A stretch of DNA of 64,000 nt from Takakia lepidozioides (taxonomy: Eukaryota; Streptophyta; Takakiopsida; Takakiales; Takakiaceae), in assembly GCA_030704615.1 (NCBI GenBank), contig CM060732.1, forward strand, positions 77,233,053 to 77,297,052, read 5' to 3'. The notes below the pieces were generated by a model that saw nothing but the letters and a program-made list of their open reading frames with translations, was not told where the DNA came from and ran no database searches. Of this stretch, positions 57,158-64,000 are shown one piece after another (within the stretch, counting starts at the first letter, position 1; each line of letters opens with the position of its first letter). The position numbers were made by a program, and so were the translations under genes.

Positions 57158-58258
57158 ATGGAGGCCGTTGAAGTTGATGGAAGCCTCTTAGAAGGAGGGG
57201 GTCAGGTGCTCAGAAACTGTGCAGCTTATGCTGCGATTCTCGGCAAGTCTGTTCACTTCGTAAAGATCAGAGCAAACAGACCGAAACCTGGTTTAAGACC
57301 ACAACATCTTGAAGGATTAAAGCTTACTTCGAAAGTGACGCATGGAACACTAGTGAATGCAAACGAGAATTCGCAAGACGTTTGGTTCACTCCAGGCCGA
57401 CTATCTGATGATCTTTCGAACTCCAATGAGATAACCAGACACGTAGCAGATACAAAAACTGCTGGAGCTTGCTCTCTTCTTCTACAAGTCTCTTTGCCCA
57501 TACTATTGTTCTCCCCCAATAAGAGTGAGTTGGTACTCAAAGGTGGAACAAATGTATCATTCTCGCCACCAATTGATTACATGAACAATGTTCTACTCCC
57601 ACTGCTTCAAAAACATTTCGGTGTGACAGTCGATATCGAGGTCGCGAGGCGCGGATTCATGCCAAGAGGTGGAGGAATCGTTAACGTGAAGGTTCAACCG
57701 GCAACGTTGTTGCCTCCACTTCGTATGGTCGACAGAGGCATTGTTGTTCGCATCAATGCAAAGCTGTATGGATTTGGCAACGTGGATCAGCAGTTTACGG
57801 ACAGTGTGAAAGAAAGCGTGGCCAACACGCTCCACGAGAATGGAATCGATGTCGAATTGAACTTTGAATACGATATCCAAGGTTTGGATTCCAAATCAAA
57901 ACTGGTATGTGGACTTTTTCTTTATGCGGAATCGTCGACAGGATGTATGTTGGGGGGCGGCTCGCTGGGGGGTCATAATGGAAAACCTGAGCGATTGGCT
58001 CATTTTGCTGTGAAAGATCTGGTGAAACAATTGTCCGATGGAGGTTGCACTGACGAACATTTGCAGGACCAGCTTATTATCTTCATGACCTTAGCTACTG
58101 GAGTATCGGAGATCATGACTGGACCTATCACTCTGCACACGGAGACTGCTATTCACTTTGCTCACCATATGACCGATGCAAAAATTACAATAACTCCAAT
58201 CACAGGAAGCCATAGGAATCTCATAAGGTGTCAAGGGATTGGCTATACACTACAGTGA
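57158..58258 (+). CDS. RTC: RNA 3'-terminal phosphate cyclase, intact copy B
   Basis: RtcA-type enzymes turn RNA 3'-phosphates into 2',3'-cyclic phosphates using ATP, in RNA repair or processing. Intronless, 366 residues from ATG 57158 (EVDGSLLEGGGQVLRNC), the normal size. Motifs: PGLRPQHLEGLKL, TKTAGACSLLLQVSLP, LKGGTN, RRGFMPRGGGIVNVKV, STGCMLGGGSLGGHNG and LQDQLIIFMTLATG, and the nucleotidylated histidine in TLHTETAIHFAHHMTDAKI. The end GYTLQ is typical. In-frame sequence upstream of 57158 has no ATG. This copy keeps everything copy A lost. Confidence 0.95.
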   Translation: MEAVEVDGSLLEGGGQVLRNCAAYAAILGKSVHFVKIRANRPKPGLRPQHLEGLKLTSKVTHGTLVNANENSQDVWFTPGRLSDDLSNSNEITRHVADTKTAGACSLLLQVSLPILLFSPNKSELVLKGGTNVSFSPPIDYMNNVLLPLLQKHFGVTVDIEVARRGFMPRGGGIVNVKVQPATLLPPLRMVDRGIVVRINAKLYGFGNVDQQFTDSVKESVANTLHENGIDVELNFEYDIQGLDSKSKLVCGLFLYAESSTGCMLGGGSLGGHNGKPERLAHFAVKDLVKQLSDGGCTDEHLQDQLIIFMTLATGVSEIMTGPITLHTETAIHFAHHMTDAKITITPITGSHRNLIRCQGIGYTLQ

Positions 58259-60229
58259 GCATCTGATGAGTGTGCAGGTTTTCTTGACATGAAACATGAT
58301 GTCAAACTCAGTCGGATTGTGTAAGTGGTAGCTTGACATTGCCACTGCAAGATACTCTTGAGATTGCAGCAATATTGCTCAATGCACATTGAAACTGTTG
58401 ACAGTGCACTTGCTATGAAAATGCAACAAATGAGACAGTCCTGGTGGAAATTCTGGATCAGTATGGAGGTTTCCTGTGTGCTTGAAAGTGTTAAGGACCT
58501 TTCTTCTTTTCTTTCTGCTTCCACATACATGCATGATGCAGTTAAAAGCCTGCCTTACGTCAGCATCTGCTCCAATCTTCTCGCAGAGGCCAGGTGCAGT
58601 CAAGCATCAGCAATTTTTTGACTACAATGTATGTCAAAATCGTCTGAGGCTGGCAAGATGGCTTGATTGTCGCATAAAAATCTGTAACAATGTAATAGCA
58701 AGATAACAAATAACATTGTACAATGACAAGGCCTCGTCTCCAGTTGTCCTCGTGTGGCCATGAGTCCCATACTTCCATGCAAAATGAATCTTCTCTGTCA
58801 CTGCTTGCTTAAGGGAACAGCCCTGAAACTTAAAAATAGTGCTGAATGTCTTTCAATGTGTTGCCTGACTATTTTGAAGCTGATTCTTTGGGTGCTTTCT
58901 TCACCTCCAGCAATTCCACATTCATTTCAAATGTGGCGCCCGGCTGCACAAACCAGAATTAGACATCAGTCTCAGCCCCCCTATCCTTCAGCTATGAATG
59001 GCACACACAGCAGGAGTATCTCAAAGCCAAGTCCCCTGAAGGTAACCCCTAAGGTATGCCCCTGACATTTGCACTGAAAGGTCAGAAGACTCATTGTACA
59101 GCAAATACCAGACAATGTGAAGACACATCAATAAGAGAATGAACTAGAAAAACAAAGGGGGCACAGAGAGAGAAAAGAGAAGAAAGGGAGGACAAGTACG
59201 AGAGATAGACCACCTAAAGATCAACTGAAAAGCAAAGAGGCTTATGAGACAACCGTTGAAGATAAGTGATGTTGATTCCTCATTCACTCCAGGCACCTTA
59301 GAAAAGACACTGAAGCAAAACCAACTAAGAGGATCTATCAAGCTCAACCAACATACTAAGACATTAAATTACCGGTATCTCGTTCAATCCCTTCTTGCCA
59401 TAGCCTGCCTCCGGTGGTACACTAACAGTTCGCTGTCGAATACACCCAGGTACCACATGTCAGTCGACAAATGCTTTGGAGCCCAACACCAAGGCAAGAT
59501 ATTCACAAGCACTTTTTTTGAGCTGCTATGTGGGTGCCGGAACACCCCTGTGCAACTACTATGAGGTAGCCAAACATATGCCGCATCAGTCCAGGGTAAA
59601 ACCCGAAATAACAAGTCAGACAAAGTGCAATGCTTTTATGACTGTCATTGACAACCCTTGGATCATCAACTGCATGATGCATCCCTTATACCCTTATACA
59701 CTTCATCAGCTACCGACAGTAAGGCCAAGAGTGCTCGTGCCAAAAGGTACATGGAGTGAACAAAGGCAAGCACAAGCCAAGGAGAGGAGACAGGAGGAGG
59801 GGAGAAGGATCCCAAGTGACTAAAGAGTACCTAAAACTGCCGACTTAGAACAAGCAGCTAAGCAATCTGGAATACAAAGACACGAAGGGAGAGGCGAGAC
59901 GTGGGATCGAAATTGGAGCGGAAGCACAAGGCGAGAGAGCACAAGGATTCACTCGCCGATCAGACCTCAGAGTGCTGGGAAAGAAGAAACATTACTAGTG
60001 TGAAGGAATTAACGAAGACGACAGGGGAGTTAATGCCTGACCATCGTTGTCAGGCTGGAAACAGCGGGAGTGAAGGAGCTTGCCAGATCGCCTGAGAGTG
60101 ATACGAGGTGACAAGTGGGGGTGCAAAATTGATAGCCAACCTCCTCGTTCCAGCCATCTCCAGCCTAGAATGCTCGTGCTTCTCATTCTAGCGAGGGTCG
60201 GAAGCTAGTTTAGCGTAGAGCAGGAATAG
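58259..60229. other. No gene recognised
   Basis: Downstream of RtcA. Short frames at 58754-59065 (+) and 59384-59623 (-) are open but matched nothing I know. A purine-rich stretch is at 59150-59200. Confidence 0.4.
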
Positions 60230-60237
60230 GGTGCCAT

Positions 60238-60315
60238 AGTGCCACGTCATCTTAGCCACGTCATCTTCGCCACGTCATCGGCACCACGTTTTCGTAGCTA
60301 GGTCATCGTCGTCAA
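60238..60315. promoter_or_regulatory. Cluster of CACGTCATC repeats
   Basis: GCCACGTCATC occurs at about 60241, 60256 and 60269, followed by CACCACGT and AGGTCATCGTCGTCA. The spacing is 13-15 bp. CACGTCA is the hybrid G-box/C-box core bound by plant bZIP factors. The nearest downstream loci are the OSB/PPR pseudogenes. Confidence 0.5.
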
Positions 60316-60529
60316 TTTCTTTTTGGGACCTGCCCGGACTGCTCGAAATGTTTTCTTGGTCTTAGCAGGCCGTGTTTCAATGTCTGCCTGCTCAGCTGCA
60401 CCGTGGTGGTTCTCACAGACCAATCCCACATTACCTGACTACAGACACAAGCAGCACACACAAGAGGTCATTTTGGGTTGATGGTCGGTCAAATCCTCCC
60501 TGCGTCATGACACAAGGTCGAGGACAATG

Positions 60530-61600
60530 TGGTGAGGGCACCTTCTTCTTCGACCTATTTCAGCCTGTTTTGCCCTCTCATCAGACTCGTGCATATTGAA
60601 ATCTGTAAGTTAGCTCGTTGGGGGGATCTGTGGTATCCAAAAAAAGATAACAGAGATGAGGAGAAGCTTGGAATGAACACTTTTCCGACCCCAGTCAATG
60701 GTGGGACAATGAAGACAAAAAGGTGAATGCCTGTTGGACTACAGAGAGAAGCAGATGCAATTCAGAATTGGAACTAATGTAATAAATAGGGTTGGGGTGT
60801 TTGCTGGAAGAACTTCACGCCGTCAGTGTCAGCTGCCAGCAGCAAGGCTGAGGATGTATTCATGATTTGTACACAGGCAGGGATAGCTGAAGGACCAGGG
60901 ATAAAGGTCCAGATTCATCCAAGAGGGCCGGATTTCAAACACAAGATCACTTCTGATTCCCTGTGGATCCATAGCTACAACAAATCTGCGTGGGTAGATG
61001 CTCAACTGGAAACAGCAGCGGCAGCAGCACAATTAATAGAACAAGGCACTGCTAATGAAGGCACCTTCTTCAACACATTTCAGCCTGTTTTTTCCCTGTT
61101 ATCAGAGTCGTCCTTAAATTTTCATGTTGAATTCTGCAAGTTAGCTCGTTGGTGGATCTATGGTGATTTTGGAGTGATTTTGACATGTTACTGCCAATGC
61201 GGCAACAAGAAAGTATCGAAAAACAGATAACAGAGACGAGGAGAAGCTCTGGAATGAGTACGTTTCCGATCCCAGTCAATGGTGGAACAATCGAGGCAAA
61301 AAGGTGAATGCCTGTTGGAAGCACATGCAAGTCAGCATAGGAACTAGTGTGATAAGTAGGGTTGGGGTGTTTGCTGGAACCATTCTAGGCTGTTGTCAGC
61401 TGCTAGCAGCAAGGCAAGGATGTATGCATGATTTGTGCAGAGGCATGGATAGCTGAAGGAGCAGGGATAGAGTGTGGGTCTAGATTCATCCAAGAGGGCC
61501 GGATTTCAAGTTCCAGATTACCTATGATTCCCTGTGGATCAATAGCTACAAGAAACCTGCATGGGTAGATGTTCACAGTTGATAAAATCAGGCACCGCAA
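60530..61600 (+). pseudogene. Two tandem copies of an OSB-like PDF-motif leader
   Basis: 60530-61035 and 61055-61590 share the same order: GGCACCTTCTTC … TTTCAGCCTGTTTT, GATAACAGAGA…GAGGAGAAGCT, CCCAGTCAATGGTGG, GGTTGGGGTGTTTGCTGG, and CAAGAGGGCCGGATTTCAA. Conceptually they read …SDPSQWWNNRGKKVNACW… then …HPRGPDFKHKI … LWIHSYNKSAWV. This resembles the PDF motif of organellar single-stranded DNA-binding (OSB) proteins, W…P.qWwdNR…PDFKhK…LWi…WV…L. Stops and frameshifts are present. The same leader stands before the intact PPR gene. Confidence 0.6.
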
Positions 61601-61719
61601 CCATGACCACAACTTCTGAAAGAGGATCAAGAGAGGGAGTCCACAATGCCTCTTCTGGCACTTCTGGGCATGTGAAGATGCTTTGTGCGGCAGGCAGACT
61701 GACATAGGCTCTCCAGACT

Positions 61720-62640
61720 TTAAACCAAGGAGGCATTTATGTCTGTCTCTTGCTTAAGTGCATCAAGATGGAAGGTCTGGAAGCTGGACAGCAGGTTCAC
61801 ACTCACATTATCCAAAGTGGATTCACGCCCCATGTTTTTCTACGCAACACCCTTGTCAACATCTATGTTAAGTGCGGGAGCATCATGGATGCTCACCAAG
61901 TGTTCAATAGAATGCCTCAACGATCTTTGATCACGTGGAATATAATGTTGGCAGGATTTACCAAGCATGGGTGTGGTAGTAATGCTTTTGGAGACCTATG
62001 AGCAAATGCTGCGCGAAGGGGTGAAGCCCAACCACATCACATTTGTTTGTGTTTGCAATGCGTGTGCAAGCCTGGGAGCTCTGGAAAAGGGGAAAGAGGT
62101 CCACGGTGACATCGTCAAAGCAGGAATTGTACCAGATGTCATTCTGAACACTGCCCTGGTGGACATGTATGCCAAATGTGGGTGCATTAAGGATGCGAAA
62201 GGAGTTTTCAACACTATGGCTGAATGAGATGTGGTGTCATGGAACGCGATGCTTGCAGGGTATTCACAGCAGGGACGTGGTATGGAGGCTTTGGAGACCT
62301 ATGATCAAATGATGGGGGAAGGGGTGAAGCCCGACCACATCACGTTTGTGTGCATTTGCAATGCGTGTGCAAGCCTGGTAGCTCTGGTAAATGGCAAAGA
62401 GGTCCATGGCAACATTGTCAGAGCTGCAATTGTACCAAATGTCATTCTGAACAATACCCTCGTGGACATGTATGAAGGGAGTGTTCGACAGTATGGCTGA
62501 ACAAGATGTGGTGTCGTGGAGTGCGATGATTGCAGGATATGCACAGTAAGGGCGCGGGATGGAGGCTTTGGAGCAAATGATGTGATGTGCGAAGGGGCGA
62601 GCAGGGCGAGTGGATGAGGCAGAGGACTTCATTAACAAAA
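61720..62640 (+). pseudogene. PPR-DYW family pseudogene 1
   Basis: In three frames, with stops, it reads the same PLS repeats as the intact gene: LKCIKMEGLEAGQQVHTHII, RNTLVNIYVKCGSIMDAHQV, CNACASLGALEKGKEVHGDI, and ALVDMYAKCGCIKDAKGVF. Breaks occur near 61990, 62227 (TGA in MAE*DVVSW), 62470 and 62550. Near 62600 it jumps to VDEAEDFINKMPI, so the middle and the E/DYW part are deleted. Confidence 0.93.
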
Positions 62641-63130
62641 TGCCAATCAGTCCGAAGAATTTTGTTTCAAGCTGGCCCCTTTTGGCTTCGGGGCATCCCA
62701 TGGGGCGAATCTCCCCCGCGGTCGCCTTCTCATTCAGTACCTTAGATGTGATGCCCTGGCTGATGGATTGGGTGCAAAGTCCAACACGAATGTTAGTGCT
62801 ATTTTCCGTGCAGTACTTGGTGGAGAGAGTCCCAACCTTGCATTTCGAAGGTCTGACTTGAATGGGCACACTCTTGCAGTGGAAGGCTCCTGGAGAAATG
62901 AGTCTGGACAGATATGCATGGTGGCATGCCATGTTGGTGCAAAGAACAGCGATGTGAGTGGTGATTGTGATATCAAAATCTGCCTCCACGTTCGAGCGGC
63001 TTTCTCTCTCAAGCAGCGCAGCATTGTGGAAGGCACCATTTCCAGCATCTGGCCTCCCAACCGCTCTAGTTCATTCAACCCTCTCTCCTTCCACGTCTCT
63101 CCACAACCAGGATGTTCCAGCCAGTGTCCA
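62641..63130 (+). pseudogene. DUF2921-like gene fragment fused into the PPR pseudogene
   Basis: One open frame gives NVSAIFRAVLGGESPNLAFR, HTLAVEGSWRNESGQICMVA, CDIKICLHVRAAFSLKQRS and IVEGTISSIW. The GSW….SGqlCMVaC … CDI.iCL.…S.kqRS..eG.i pattern is that of plant DUF2921 membrane proteins. Only this N-terminal stretch is present, followed by PPR sequence again near 63260. It looks like a captured piece. Confidence 0.65.
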
Positions 63131-63229
63131 AAAGCAGCTTCAGTACAAGCACGACAACATCAAGGGGGCAGGTGCAGTGATGGAAAGGTATGGACCTAAC
63201 CTCGTTCGGTCCAGAATCCGGGCCAGTGG

Positions 63230-64000
63230 GTTCCATTACCCTGCTCTCCATGGACTTGATGAAAGGCTTGGTAGAGGGAAAGCAACTGCACTCCCACATC
63301 ATTAGAAGTGGATTCAGGCCAAACATCTTTTTGCTCCATAACATTCTCAACATTTATGTCAAGGGCGGTAGTGTGGTGGATGCACGCCTCCTGTTTCACA
63401 AGATGCCTGAATGACATGTGTTCATGTGGAATATATTGTGACAGGATATGCCAAGCATGGGTCTAATAAGGAGGCCTTTGAGATCTATAAGCAAATGAGA
63501 GCGGCAGGTGTGACGACAAACACTGTCACATTCATTTGCATTCTTAAGGTGTGTTGCATCCTGGGCCTACAAAGGCAAAGAGGTCCACGATGGGATCATC
63601 AAAGCTGGCATTAGACCAGATGTGATTTCCCAGACCTGCCCTTTCTACCATGTATGCCAAATGTGGGAACATGGAAGATCCGCAGTGAAGTGTTTGAAAA
63701 TATGCCTCAAAAAGATGCGGTCTTATGAAGTGCGAGGATTGCAGAATATGCTCAGTATGGGCCCGGTATGGAGGCTTCAAACTTCTATCAGCATATGATA
63801 CGACAAGGGGTGATGCCCAGCAAGGTCACTCTCATGTGCGTTCTCAGTGCATGTGCCAGCCTGACAGCCCTGAAGCAGGGCAAACAGGTCCATGTTGAGA
63901 TTATCAAAGCTGGAATTGCGCCAGATGTGAATTTGGAGAATACCCTTCCCTACATGTATGGCAAATGCGGGAGCATGAAAGATGCACATCAAGTGTTTGC
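63230..64000 (+). pseudogene. PPR-DYW family pseudogene 2, runs off the window
   Basis: LMKGLVEGKQLHSHIIRSGF, then NILNIYVKGGSVVDARLLFH, KMPE and a stop, then YAKHGSNKEAFEIYKQMRA, and further frameshifted PPR motifs to the window end. More diverged from the intact gene than pseudogene 1. Confidence 0.9.

Larger units (their letters stand above)
53201..57535 (+). repeat. Segmental duplication, unit B (interrupted)
   Basis: Matches unit A at 53201-53759 and 56006-57535; the homology continues into the RtcA gene until its unit A partner ends. A 2.2-kb insertion with loss of about 45 bp of the original separates the two parts. Confidence 0.93.

Noticed and set aside
1-64000. CRISPR array, bacterial operon or organelle DNA
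   Set aside because: No regular short repeat-spacer pattern is present. Spliced nuclear genes run through the whole window.

Overview
The window is nuclear DNA of a land plant. Supporting signs are GT-AG introns of a few hundred bases, plant-type genes (root-type FNR, 14-exon ALDH7, plant transaldolase, PLS-class PPR-DYW, DENN, LURP-one-like), TTTAGGG-type telomere motifs, and Helitron, LINE, hAT and SINE debris. Multiplying, largely intronless PPR-DYW copies together with fairly compact introns fit a seed-free plant (lycophyte, fern or bryophyte) better than a seed plant, but the species cannot be fixed from sequence alone.

Layout. 1-7 kb: a small three-exon glycine-rich, probably plastid, membrane protein (+), then plastid ferredoxin-NADP+ reductase (-) with a LINE fragment in an intron. 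7.5-15 kb: a nested transposon stack, in which a tRNA-derived SINE is split by two adjacent hAT elements (5.3 kb and 1.0 kb) that share one 8-bp target site, and the second hAT carries another SINE. 15.7-18.4 kb: a Helitron-like candidate holding a dead LINE, then another SINE. 18.7-21.4 kb: an intact 891-codon PPR-DYW editing factor. 22-24.5 kb: the start of a DENN-domain gene with a one-base frameshift and no visible 3' part. 27.3-30.4 kb: transaldolase. 31.8-32.3 kb: molybdopterin synthase large subunit. 33.8-41.7 kb: ALDH7 (-), with two LINE copies in its introns. 43.2-46.7 kb: a coiled-coil RING protein (-). 47.4-58.3 kb: a duplicated LURP-one-like / RNA 3'-phosphate cyclase gene pair flanking an intronless membrane-protein gene. 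60.2-64 kb: decayed PPR copies with OSB-type PDF-motif leaders and a captured DUF2921 fragment.

The housekeeping genes do not form one pathway. They are plastid redox (FNR), pentose phosphate metabolism (transaldolase), molybdenum cofactor synthesis (MoaE/CNX6), aldehyde detoxification (ALDH7), RNA end repair (RtcA) and organelle RNA editing (PPR-DYW). The most unusual points are: reciprocal decay of the duplicated gene pair, with telomere repeats exactly at one breakpoint; about 400 bp of homologous upstream sequence shared by two unrelated genes; three hAT ends with the same terminal repeat but different subterminal motifs; LINE copies bordered by CT-rich sequence; and PPR genes fused to a piece of an OSB-like PDF motif. 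All exon models were assembled by eye from splice sites, frame and family similarity.
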